From NCBI GenBank assembly GCA_012514225.1, contig JAAZAQ010000312.1:1-13786 (forward strand): a stretch of DNA of 13,786 nt, written 5' to 3'. The position numbers and the translations under genes were made by a program. The DNA is from Clostridiales bacterium (lineage in GTDB: Bacteria > Bacillota > Clostridia > Christensenellales > Aristaeellaceae). Of the stretch, positions 6,947 through 13,397 are shown piece by piece (positions within the stretch are counted from its first letter, which is position 1; the number at the start of each line of letters is the position of its first letter). The notes below the pieces were generated by a model. It had not been told where the DNA came from, ran no database searches, and saw only the letters and a program-made list of their open reading frames with translations.

Positions 6947-7225
6947 TTATGACAAACCGGGAGTTTCCTCCTCCTGCGCCTCAAGCAAAAGGGCGAGGGT
7001 GTCCATCGCGGCCTGCTCGTCCGGGCCTTCTGCCAGAAGCGTCATGACCCGCCCGGACAGGCTGCCCAGGGACAGCAGGCCCAGGGTGGATTTGGCATTG
7101 AAGGTGCCGCGGGCGTCCTGCAGCACCAGGCGCGCGGAAAACGACGTGGCGGCGCGCGCCAGCCGGGCGGCCCGGAGGGCCGTAAACGGCAGCGTCCCGC
7201 CCAGGGTTACCTTGCGCGTCAGCAC
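6947..7225 (-). CDS. HPr-like (Crh-type) phosphocarrier paralogue lacking His15
   Basis: 92 residues with the HPr fold signature. Residues 41-53 (TFNAKSTLGLLSL) hold the regulatory serine exactly at Ser46, and GPDEQAAMDTLALLLEA (67-83) is the last helix. The PTS phosphorylation site, usually GLHARPA around residue 15, reads FTALRAARLA with Thr15 in place of His15 and no equivalent of Arg17. It therefore cannot pass phosphate from Enzyme I in the standard way but could be phosphorylated on Ser46 by HPr kinase and act with CcpA, as Bacillus subtilis Crh does (Gln15, Ser46; gene also downstream of whiA). GTG start at 7225 with AGAAGG upstream, 35 bp after the whiA stop. Function by analogy; a true Crh relationship needs a phylogeny. 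Confidence 0.85.
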   Translation of the reverse strand: MLTRKVTLGGTLPFTALRAARLARAATSFSARLVLQDARGTFNAKSTLGLLSLGSLSGRVMTLLAEGPDEQAAMDTLALLLEAQEEETPGLS

Positions 7226-7260
7226 ACCCGCCTTCTTTCCCGGGTGATTCCCGGCAATCC

Positions 7261-8199
7261 TTATCCGTCCTGTTCTTCCGCCAGCCGCTTGAGCGCGCGC
7301 ATCCGGTGCTGGACGCCGGATTTCGACACCGGCGGCTCCAGCAGGGCGCCCAGCTCCTCCAGGGAGGCGTCCGGCCGGCTGAGGCGCAGCCGGGCCATGG
7401 CCTCAAGGGCCCTGGGCAGGGAGGACAGCCCGCGGCTTCTGGACAGGGACTCGATGAACGCCACCTGGGCCTGCGCCGCTTCGAGCTGACGGCCCAGGTT
7501 GGCCTGGTCGCAGTTGACCGCGCGGTTGGCGCTCCCGGTCAGGCTCTTCTCCGCCCGGCTGTTTTCCATGGACAGCACGGACAGGGACGCGCCTATCAGC
7601 TTGAGCAGCTCCGCCACCTGGTCTCCGCCGGACACCGTCACGACCGCGCCGCCGCGCCTTGCGCCGACTGTCGCCAGCAGCCCCACGTGACCCAGCACGC
7701 GCCGGAGGCGGAGCGCCCGCGCCTGGTCCTGGTAGAGCCACTCGGCGCGGTAGCGCCGGCGCGGGTCGGACAGGTAGCCGCAGGCCAGGAAGGAGCCGCG
7801 CAGGTAGGCGCGCCGGCAGCAGTTGCGCCGCATCACCCGACGGGGGGCGGAAAAGCGCTCCGTTCCCCCGCCGTCCGCCCGCAGCATGCCCTGCTCCCGC
7901 AGCAGCCTGCGGCTGTCCTCCGGGGAAAGTTGCAGCAGGTACTGCCTGCGCCCCGCGACCTGCTCCCGCAGCAGCAGCCGCGGCCGGGCCGCCGCCGGCC
8001 CTGCGGCGTTGAAGAGGCGAAGCACGCGCTTGACCACCGCCGCGCTCTGCGCCCTGAAGCTCAGCCGGATTTGCCGGTTGCCCATCAGCGTCATGACAGA
8101 GGCGCCGAAAATCATCGCGCCCAGCTCGGCGGTCACGCAGCAGCGCCCCGACAGGGGTAGGGTGGCCAGCTCGGCCTTGACCCGGGACGAGAAGCTCAC
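7261..8199 (-). CDS. whiA: WhiA, DNA-binding protein of the division/sporulation regulator family
   Basis: 312 residues, normal length. The N-terminal part (SFSSRVKAELATLP, then a CCVTAELGAMIFG segment) begins the degenerate LAGLIDADG-endonuclease-like domain, whose second half carries RRAYLRGSFLACGYLSDP at 129-146. The C-terminal helix-turn-helix has DASLEELGALLEPPVSKSG at 277-295 followed by VQHRMRALKRLAEEQ. WhiA activates sporulation genes in Streptomyces and affects cell division and chromosome segregation in Bacillus; in most Gram-positives it is a nucleoid-associated protein without nuclease activity. GTG start at 8199 overlaps the murB stop by 4 bp (GTGA). It is followed by the HPr-like gene, a conserved order, but rapZ and yvcK, often found just upstream, are absent here. 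Confidence 0.96.
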   Translation of the reverse strand: MSFSSRVKAELATLPLSGRCCVTAELGAMIFGASVMTLMGNRQIRLSFRAQSAAVVKRVLRLFNAAGPAAARPRLLLREQVAGRRQYLLQLSPEDSRRLLREQGMLRADGGGTERFSAPRRVMRRNCCRRAYLRGSFLACGYLSDPRRRYRAEWLYQDQARALRLRRVLGHVGLLATVGARRGGAVVTVSGGDQVAELLKLIGASLSVLSMENSRAEKSLTGSANRAVNCDQANLGRQLEAAQAQVAFIESLSRSRGLSSLPRALEAMARLRLSRPDASLEELGALLEPPVSKSGVQHRMRALKRLAEEQDG

Positions 8200-9110
8200 G
8201 CCCCGGTTTCCCCGACCAGGCGCACCTCCGGCTCCAGGCGGACGCCGAAGCGCTCCAGCACCCGCTCCTGCACCTGGTCTTTGAGCGCGATGAAGTCCCG
8301 CGTCGTCGCGCCGCCCAGGTTGATCAAGAAACCGGCGTGCTTTTCGGAAACCTGCGCCCCGCCCACCGTCAGGCCCTTGAGCCCGGCCTGCTCGATGAGG
8401 GCGCCGGCGAAATACCCCGGCGGCCGCTTGAAGAAGGAGCCCGCGCTGGGCCAGGCCAGCGGCTGCTTTTCACGGCGCATCTCCTGAAAGCCCGCCATGG
8501 TGGCGTGCAGCGCTTCCCGGCTGCCGGGGGTGAGCAGCAGCGTCGCGCCCAGCACGACCAGGCCTTCCTCCATCATGCGGCTGTGGCGGTAGGCGAAATC
8601 CGCCTCGCGGTTGGACAGGGTGACGCGCAGGCCGTCCCGGGTGAGGCAATCCACCGACTCGACGACCTGGGACATCTCCCCGTTGAAGGCGCCGGCGTTC
8701 ATGACCAGCGCGCCGCCCAGGGATCCGGGGATGCCCGCCGCGAACGCCAGGCCAGCCAGGTTGTGCTCCGCCGCGAAAAAGGCCAGGGCCTTGAGCATCG
8801 CCCCCGCCTGGGCCCTCAGGCGCAGGCCGTCCAGCGACATCCTGGCGAACCCTTCCCCGAAATGGACGACCAGGCCGTCGAACCCCCCGTCCGACACCAG
8901 CAGGTTGGAGCCGTTCCCGACCAGCAGAACCGGAACCCCCCGCCCTTTCGCCGCGAGGAGCGCGGCGGTTGCCTCGTCTTCACCCCGCGCGTCCAGGAAC
9001 CAGCGCGCGGGGCCGCCGGTCCTGATGGTCGTATAATCCGCCAAGCGCACCGAAGCTTCAAAGCGGCGCTCGCGCAGCGCTTGCCACGCCCCGCCCAGGT
9101 CGCCTGTCAT
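8196..9110 (-). CDS. murB: UDP-N-acetylenolpyruvoylglucosamine reductase
   Basis: FAD/NADPH enzyme that reduces UDP-GlcNAc-enolpyruvate to UDP-MurNAc, the second committed step of peptidoglycan precursor synthesis, in the cytosol. 304 residues. FAD-binding part: YTTIRTGGPA at 26-35, LLVGNGSNLLVSDGGFDGLV at 62-81, and AAGIPGSLGGALVMNAGAFN at 124-143. Active-site candidates are Tyr174-Arg175 (FAYRHS), Ser225 (GSFFKRP) and Glu295 (EPEVRLVG). The Tyr sits directly in a short YRHSR context, as in type II MurB. Start at the ATG at 9110, with GGAGG 6 nt before it; a TTG at 9131 in the same frame is less likely. First gene of murB-whiA-HPr. Confidence 0.96.
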   Translation of the reverse strand: MTGDLGGAWQALRERRFEASVRLADYTTIRTGGPARWFLDARGEDEATAALLAAKGRGVPVLLVGNGSNLLVSDGGFDGLVVHFGEGFARMSLDGLRLRAQAGAMLKALAFFAAEHNLAGLAFAAGIPGSLGGALVMNAGAFNGEMSQVVESVDCLTRDGLRVTLSNREADFAYRHSRMMEEGLVVLGATLLLTPGSREALHATMAGFQEMRREKQPLAWPSAGSFFKRPPGYFAGALIEQAGLKGLTVGGAQVSEKHAGFLINLGGATTRDFIALKDQVQERVLERFGVRLEPEVRLVGETGA

Positions 9111-9132
9111 CGTATCCCTCCGTATCGGCAAT

Positions 9133-9161
9133 ATCGTATCATGTCAGCAATGTCCGCGCAA
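9133..9161 (-). promoter_or_regulatory. possible promoter of murB-whiA-HPr
   Basis: Minus-strand TTGCGC (9161-9156), 17-bp spacer, TACGAT (9138-9133) preceded by TGA (extended -10). The resulting leader would be only about 16 nt, just enough to include GGAGG, so this is tentative; read-through from the upstream gene is an alternative because no terminator is visible at 9111-9186. Confidence 0.32.
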
Positions 9162-9186
9162 GCGCCGTTTGTTCCATCCCCTGCCG

Positions 9187-9891
9187 TCAGATGAAGAGGC
9201 GCTTGCGGATGGCCTCCTTGAGGCCCTTGTTCTGTTCCACACCCGCCAGCATCAGCGCGACCACCACCACCGGAATCGCGGCGTAGACCGACCAGCGGAG
9301 GGACAGGCCGCCCAAAATACCAAGGTCCAGCACCATCTCGATGCCGATGAGCCACAGCGCGAACAGGGTGACCAGCACGGCGGCGCGGTAAAGCTTGCGC
9401 ACCTGCTGGCGGCGCCAGGCCAGCAGCATCGCCAGCACAATCAGGCCGGTGAGCAGCAGCAGCGGCAGCACCACGCCCAGGTACCAGGAAAAGCCGTCGT
9501 TGAGCGCGGCGATGAGCGCCAGGTAGCCGCACAGCGCGAGTACATCCAGGGCGACGGCGAAATAGGGGCGGCGCAGGCTGAACAGCAGCGGCACGGCGAG
9601 GAAGCACCAGAGCATGACGAGGGCGCCGATGACATAGGGCGACCAGTTGCCTCCGCCGTCTATCAGGTCGAGCACCAGGGAAACGAGCATGGGGATGAGA
9701 ATCGCGACGAGGGACAGCAAGCGCGCGTAGCCCCGGTCGATGCGCACGGCGGCTTCCTCCACCTTCTCCGGGTAGGCGCCTTCGGAGGGAGGGGACGGCG
9801 GCTGGAGGGGGTTGTACACCGGCGTCTGGCACAGCGGGCAGGACTTGAGTTCCCCCGCGAGCTTCACGCCGCACTGGACACAGTAGGACAA
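9187..9891 (-). CDS. zinc-ribbon polytopic membrane protein (DUF6320-like)
   Basis: 234 residues. TTG start at 9891, supported by AAGGAGG ending 6 nt upstream and by the protein then starting MSYCVQCGVKLAGELKSCPL. Two cysteine pairs, C4-x-x-C7 and C18-x-x-C21, form a small zinc ribbon at the N-terminus, followed by a Pro-rich linker (residues 26-40) and about six hydrophobic helices (near 57-77, 84-105, 111-131, 135-157, 167-187 and 200-217), ending in a basic tail. The architecture matches the Firmicutes family I know as DUF6320, recalled from memory. Function unknown. It starts 24 bp after the acyltransferase stop and is the last gene of the hydrolase/acyltransferase unit, so it may be a membrane partner of those enzymes. 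Confidence 0.85.
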   Translation of the reverse strand: MSYCVQCGVKLAGELKSCPLCQTPVYNPLQPPSPPSEGAYPEKVEEAAVRIDRGYARLLSLVAILIPMLVSLVLDLIDGGGNWSPYVIGALVMLWCFLAVPLLFSLRRPYFAVALDVLALCGYLALIAALNDGFSWYLGVVLPLLLLTGLIVLAMLLAWRRQQVRKLYRAAVLVTLFALWLIGIEMVLDLGILGGLSLRWSVYAAIPVVVVALMLAGVEQNKGLKEAIRKRLFI

Positions 9892-9915
9892 GGCTTCCTC
9901 CTTTTCAGGCCGGGC

Positions 9916-11202
9916 TTACGACTCGTTGCTCTGGACAAACACGGGCACACCCAGGTCGACGAGCGAGGTAAAGAAGTCGCGCTCCACGAGCGACTCCTGG
10001 ATGGTGCGGGAAAAGTTGACGCTGGTCCGGCCAAAGGCGCTGACGACCGCGCAGGAAATCGGCGTGCGCTGCGCGGGCCCCAGGATAATTTCAACCTGTT
10101 TCACATACGCCCCCATCCGGGGGGGCAGGTCGACCTGCCCCAGGTTGGTCAGCGTGCTGGTCATGTAGCTTTCCCCGGTGAAGCGGTACATCATCTTGAG
10201 CACCAGGGTTTTGACGAACAGGGGCGCGGCGCGCAGCAGGGCGTTGCGCTCCGCCTGGACGTTGAGGGAAAAGCGGGCGTTGAGCGCCTTCTCCGCCGTC
10301 TCCAGCCCCATATAGTGGCCGACCAGCGCGATGAGCTCGTCCAGGCTGTATCCGCCCAGGCCGGTGTCGACGGGGACGTTGACGTAAAAGGAGAAGTTTC
10401 GCAGGGTTTGCGAAGGGTAGTAGCGCCGCAGGTTGACCGGCACGGACAGCTTGACCGGCCTGCGTCGGCCGCGGGCGCTTTGCGCCTTGCGCGCGATGAG
10501 CGCCTTGAGCAGCAGCGCGCATAGCAGGGTGTTGACCGTGGCGCCGCGGTTCCGCGCGGCTTCCTTCAGGCGGCCCGTGTCCATCACCCCGGTCGTGACG
10601 CGCAGCAGGCCGGCCTTGCCCGGCGTCCCCCGCAGCTGCCAGGCCTTGCGCTCCGTCCGGGGGCGGGTGGCGCCGCGGGCGTATTTCGCGAAGGAATCCT
10701 CCCATTCCTCCGGCCGGGGCTCGTCGCGCGTATCCAGCACCGGAGGGGCGGCGGGCGTCCGCTCGCCGGTCCGCAGGAAGAGGTATTCCGCGACAAGGGT
10801 GCCCAGGAAGGTGAACGCGCCGCTGCCGTCCGCCAGCGCATGGAACACCTCCAGCGCGACGCGCTTCCGGTGGACCCGCAGGCGGAACTGGAAACCGCGG
10901 CCGGCCGTCAGGTTGATGGGCAGCATGGGGTTGCGCGCGTCGGGCTCCACCACGGGCTCGCGGCCCTGGCGCTCGAAGTAGTGCCAGAACAGCCCGCGCC
11001 GCAGGCGGTAGGAGAACAGCGGGATGCGCCGCAGGGTCGCCTGCAGCGCCTGCTGCATCAGGGCTTCATCCACGTCCTCATCCAGCGTCATGGATACGCG
11101 GAACAGCGGCATCCAGCCCTTGGTGCGCGCGGCGGGATAGATCTTTGCCGCGTTGTCCAGGCGCAGCCATTCGGGAATCGGCCGCTGCGGCTTCTGGCTC
11201 AC
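9916..11202 (-). CDS. condensation-type acyltransferase (alcohol acetyltransferase/CAT-like fold)
   Basis: 428 residues from a GTG at 11202 that overlaps the hydrolase stop by 4 bp (GTGA); the same frame is open to 12207, but the upstream part is only a shadow of the hydrolase. The catalytic H-x-x-x-D-G of the chloramphenicol acetyltransferase/condensation superfamily is present as H121-ALAD125-G126 in EVFHALADGSGAFTFL. A second half with VNTLLCALLLKAL, VPVNLRRYYPSQTLRNFSFY and TSTLTNLGQVDLP motifs fits the alcohol-acetyltransferase-like branch rather than a peptide-synthetase condensation domain. No carrier-protein or adenylation domain is nearby, so it is a stand-alone transferase. It presumably moves an acyl group from a thioester to an alcohol or amine; donor and acceptor are unknown. 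No signal peptide, so cytoplasmic. Confidence 0.85.
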   Translation of the reverse strand: MSQKPQRPIPEWLRLDNAAKIYPAARTKGWMPLFRVSMTLDEDVDEALMQQALQATLRRIPLFSYRLRRGLFWHYFERQGREPVVEPDARNPMLPINLTAGRGFQFRLRVHRKRVALEVFHALADGSGAFTFLGTLVAEYLFLRTGERTPAAPPVLDTRDEPRPEEWEDSFAKYARGATRPRTERKAWQLRGTPGKAGLLRVTTGVMDTGRLKEAARNRGATVNTLLCALLLKALIARKAQSARGRRRPVKLSVPVNLRRYYPSQTLRNFSFYVNVPVDTGLGGYSLDELIALVGHYMGLETAEKALNARFSLNVQAERNALLRAAPLFVKTLVLKMMYRFTGESYMTSTLTNLGQVDLPPRMGAYVKQVEIILGPAQRTPISCAVVSAFGRTSVNFSRTIQESLVERDFFTSLVDLGVPVFVQSNES

Positions 11203-12083
11203 GGCGCGGCGTCCAGGAAATCCCGCAGCATCGCCTGCGCCTGGCGGGCTTCCGGCACGGGGTAGAGCGGGTAGACGTGCCACATGCCCGGCTCCGTATG
11301 GAGCTTCGCGTCCACCCCCGCCGACAGCAGGCGGGCGTGCAGTTCCTCCGCCTCCGACAGCAGGATTTCGTCGCCGCCGGCAATCAGGAGCGCCGGGGGC
11401 AGGCCGGACAGGTCGCCAAAGAGCGGAGAAACAAGCGGGTCCCGGGGGTCGTGGCCGGCCAGGTAATAATTCGCCGCCTGCCGCAGGCCCTCGCAGCTGA
11501 GCAAGGGGTCGCGGCCCATGAGCCGGCAAGCCTCCAGGGACTGGCTCAAATCCAGCCAGGGGGAGAGCGCCACGATGCGGGCGGGCTGGGGCAGGCCCAG
11601 CTCCTTGAGCTTCAGCGCCAGGCCGAAGCACAGCCCGCCGCCGGCGGACTCGCCGACCAGCGCGACCTCCTCCGGCGCATAGCGCGAGAGAATCCGCCGG
11701 TAGGCCTCCACCGCGTCGTCCAGCGCCGCGGGAAAGGGATGCTCCGGCGCCAGCCGGTAACCCAGGCACAGGCAGGCCCGGCCGGTTTCCAGCGCCAGCA
11801 TACCGCCGAAGCGCCGGGCATAGGCCAGGCTGCCTGCGGTGTAGGCGCCGCCGTGCAGGTAGAGGACAGCCCCCTTCAGGTGATCCCGCCGCGGGTAGAG
11901 CCAGGCCGCCTGGCAGTGGGTGAGCCGCACCGGGCGGGAATAGGTTTTGTTGGCCGCCGCCCTGGACCCCAGCAGGGCCAGCGCGTCCTGCAGCTTGCGC
12001 TGGCGCTGCAGGTCCATGCCGTTGATGAGGGGGTTGAGCAGGCTGATCTGCGCCTTGAGCAGCGAACTGATGACGCTGGGCAC
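11199..12083 (-). CDS. alpha/beta hydrolase of the hormone-sensitive-lipase family
   Basis: 294 residues. Oxyanion-hole motif HGGAY at 77-81, nucleophile elbow GESAGGG with Ser146, acid in GGDEILLSEAEE with Asp238, and His269 in GMWHVYPL complete the triad; YRLAPEHPFPAALDDA at 109-124 is typical of the family. Such enzymes cleave short-chain esters. Start chosen at the second of two close GTG codons (12083), 7 nt after a GGGGAGG; GTG at 12089 is the alternative. The frame is open further upstream to 12143, but that stretch contains the promoter. First gene of a three-gene unit with the acyltransferase (4-bp overlap) and the zinc-ribbon membrane protein, suggesting paired acylation and deacylation of one compound class. 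Confidence 0.9.
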   Translation of the reverse strand: MPSVISSLLKAQISLLNPLINGMDLQRQRKLQDALALLGSRAAANKTYSRPVRLTHCQAAWLYPRRDHLKGAVLYLHGGAYTAGSLAYARRFGGMLALETGRACLCLGYRLAPEHPFPAALDDAVEAYRRILSRYAPEEVALVGESAGGGLCFGLALKLKELGLPQPARIVALSPWLDLSQSLEACRLMGRDPLLSCEGLRQAANYYLAGHDPRDPLVSPLFGDLSGLPPALLIAGGDEILLSEAEELHARLLSAGVDAKLHTEPGMWHVYPLYPVPEARQAQAMLRDFLDAAP

Positions 12084-12114
12084 CCGCACACCTCCCCTCC
12101 CTGAAAACCGCCTG

Positions 12115-12143
12115 ATTGTACCACGGGCGGCGCGGGCGGACAA
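12115..12143 (-). promoter_or_regulatory. extended -10 promoter of the hydrolase/acyltransferase operon
   Basis: Minus-strand TTGTCC (12143-12138), 17-bp spacer, TACAAT (12120-12115; 5 of 6 consensus) preceded by TGG, giving an extended -10. Transcription would start near 12108, about 25 nt before the GTG at 12083. Confidence 0.7.
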
Positions 12144-12156
12144 CGGAACGGCCGCC

Positions 12157-12176
12157 CGGCGCGTTCCTGCGCGCCG
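12157..12176. promoter_or_regulatory. inverted repeat between divergent promoters, possible operator
   Basis: CGGCGCG (12157-12163) and CGCGCCG (12170-12176) form a perfect 7-bp inverted repeat with a 6-bp centre. It ends 2 bp before the plus-strand -35 (12179) and 13 bp beyond the minus-strand -35. The position suits a shared regulator, but in such G+C-rich DNA chance palindromes are common. Confidence 0.3.
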
Positions 12177-12178
12177 CG

Positions 12179-12207
12179 TTGACTTCGCCCGGATTCCCGG
12201 TTATCAT
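12179..12207 (+). promoter_or_regulatory. sigma-A promoter of the tandem-domain secreted protein gene
   Basis: TTGACT (12179-12184; 5 of 6), 17-bp spacer, TATCAT (12202-12207; 5 of 6). Transcription would begin near 12214, about 24 nt before the ATG at 12238, which has GGGGAGG 5 nt upstream. Confidence 0.72.
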
Positions 12208-12237
12208 TTATCCGGAATGAATATCGGGGAGGTTTCC

Positions 12238-12810
12238 ATGAAAAGGGCGCTCTCTTTCCTTTTCGCGCTGTTGTTTGTTTTGGCCGTTTTACCCTCCGAA
12301 GCGTCAGAACCGAAGCGGTATTCTGACGGGACCTACCTGGTCGGAAGCGATATCCAGCCGGGCCTGTACCGGGTCGAGCTGTCATCCTCCTTTATGCCGA
12401 TGGGGTATATCGAACGGCTGAAGGGCCTGTCGGGCGACTTCGAGGACATCATCAGCAACGAAATGCTCCTGGGGGACGGGTACTTCGAAATCCCGGAAGG
12501 CGACAAGGCCGTCTCCCTCCAGGGCATCGAGATCTACCGGATTGACCTGGACACCTACCGGCCGGAGCCCGGAAGCGAGTTCTCCGACGGGATTTACCTG
12601 GTGGGTTACGACATCCTGCCCGGCACATACCGGGTAAAGCTGGAGGACAGCGGGCTGGGGATGGGCTATACGGCGCGGCTGCGCGCGGTGCGGTACGATT
12701 TTGACGACATCATCGCCAACGACGTCGTGACCGGCGACGGGTACCTGGAAATCAAGCGCGCCGACTTCGCGGTCAAACTGCAGGGCGTCACGCTGACCCC
12801 CGCAAAATAA
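12238..12810 (+). CDS. secreted protein with two tandem copies of a GxYxVGxDIxPGxY domain
   Basis: 190 residues. A signal peptide is clear: basic MKR, a hydrophobic core to about residue 19, likely cleavage near SEA-S in the low 20s, with no lipobox cysteine. The mature part is two related units of about 75 residues: the first from YSDGTYLVGSDIQPGLYRVE, the second from FSDGIYLVGYDILPGTYRVK. Each continues with MGY, a DF(E/D)DII segment, GDGY(F/L)EI, and VSLQG or VKLQG. This looks like a small all-beta repeat seen in secreted Clostridia proteins, known to me only as an uncharacterised extracellular repeat, possibly binding surface or matrix components. Divergent from the hydrolase operon. Function unknown. 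Confidence 0.87.
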   Translation: MKRALSFLFALLFVLAVLPSEASEPKRYSDGTYLVGSDIQPGLYRVELSSSFMPMGYIERLKGLSGDFEDIISNEMLLGDGYFEIPEGDKAVSLQGIEIYRIDLDTYRPEPGSEFSDGIYLVGYDILPGTYRVKLEDSGLGMGYTARLRAVRYDFDDIIANDVVTGDGYLEIKRADFAVKLQGVTLTPAK

Positions 12811-12978
12811 GGGCTTCAGCGGCGCGCGAAACCGCCGCAAGGCTGTGCGGAGCGATTCCCGCTCCCGCGACGGCCGCCTTTATGCTAATCGACGCGGCCC
12901 CGGAAAAACCGCGGGGGGGGACTCCGGCAGTTTGGAACAATGATCGCAAAGCATCCGGAAAACAAGGAGGAATCGGTG
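12811..12978. other. intergenic stretch with weak hairpins
   Basis: No gene. After the stop at 12810 there are two stem-loops, GCGGCG (12819-12824) / CGCCGC (12833-12838) and GGAGCG (12849-12854) / CGCTCC (12860-12865). Neither is followed directly by a T-run, so termination is uncertain. A run of eight G lies near 12913-12920. No promoter for the following gene stood out, so it may be read from 12179. Confidence 0.4.
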
Positions 12979-13335
12979 ATGAAACGTCTGGTCGCGCTGC
13001 TGGTGGCCGTACTTCTGGCGCTTCCCGCGGTTTCGTACGCGGACTACAAGGATTCCGAGGCCTTCAACGTGGCCAAGCGAATCATCGAGCAGACGATGGA
13101 AGAGCGCGGCTGCTCCGACTTCCGCTTCGCGATATTCGACTACAACGTCCACCGGGAGGGCGATTTGTACGCCGTCTATTCCGACGTCAAGTACGTCGAC
13201 CGCCGGGGAAAAAACCAACGGGATTATTTCGCGCTGATGTTCAGGGAAACGAACGACGGATACGAGCCGCATTTCCTGTCCATGGGCGCGCTGTTCTACA
13301 TCCTGCCGGACGGCTTGCAGGTGACGGCCGAATAA
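12979..13335 (+). CDS. small secreted protein of unknown function
   Basis: 118 residues from the ATG at 12979, with AAGGAGG 8 nt upstream; an earlier in-frame ATG at 12940 lacks such a site. A signal peptide of 21 residues is clear (MKR, hydrophobic core, predicted cleavage after VSYA), leaving about 97 residues that are charged and aromatic: a helix with AFNVAKRIIEQTMEERG, then likely strands FRFAIFDYNV, YAVYSDVKYVDRRG, DYFALMF and EPHFLSMGALFYI. The single cysteine, in RGCSDF, makes an internal disulfide impossible. The helix-plus-sheet pattern suggests a small alpha/beta or cystatin/NTF2-like fold, but I recognise no family. It follows the tandem-domain secreted protein on the same strand. 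Confidence 0.82.
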   Translation: MKRLVALLVAVLLALPAVSYADYKDSEAFNVAKRIIEQTMEERGCSDFRFAIFDYNVHREGDLYAVYSDVKYVDRRGKNQRDYFALMFRETNDGYEPHFLSMGALFYILPDGLQVTAE

Positions 13336-13397
13336 GCCGGCGCCGCCGCCCGGACGACACGATTCCGGTTGTAAACGGCGCCATCAGGGGAGAAACC

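Noticed and set aside
9916..12207. Single 763-codon minus-strand frame suggesting a large fused acyltransferase
   Set aside because: The first 335 codons are the hydrolase gene read in another frame, rich in Gly/Ala/Pro/Arg; the true acyltransferase begins at the GTG at 11202 overlapping the hydrolase stop.
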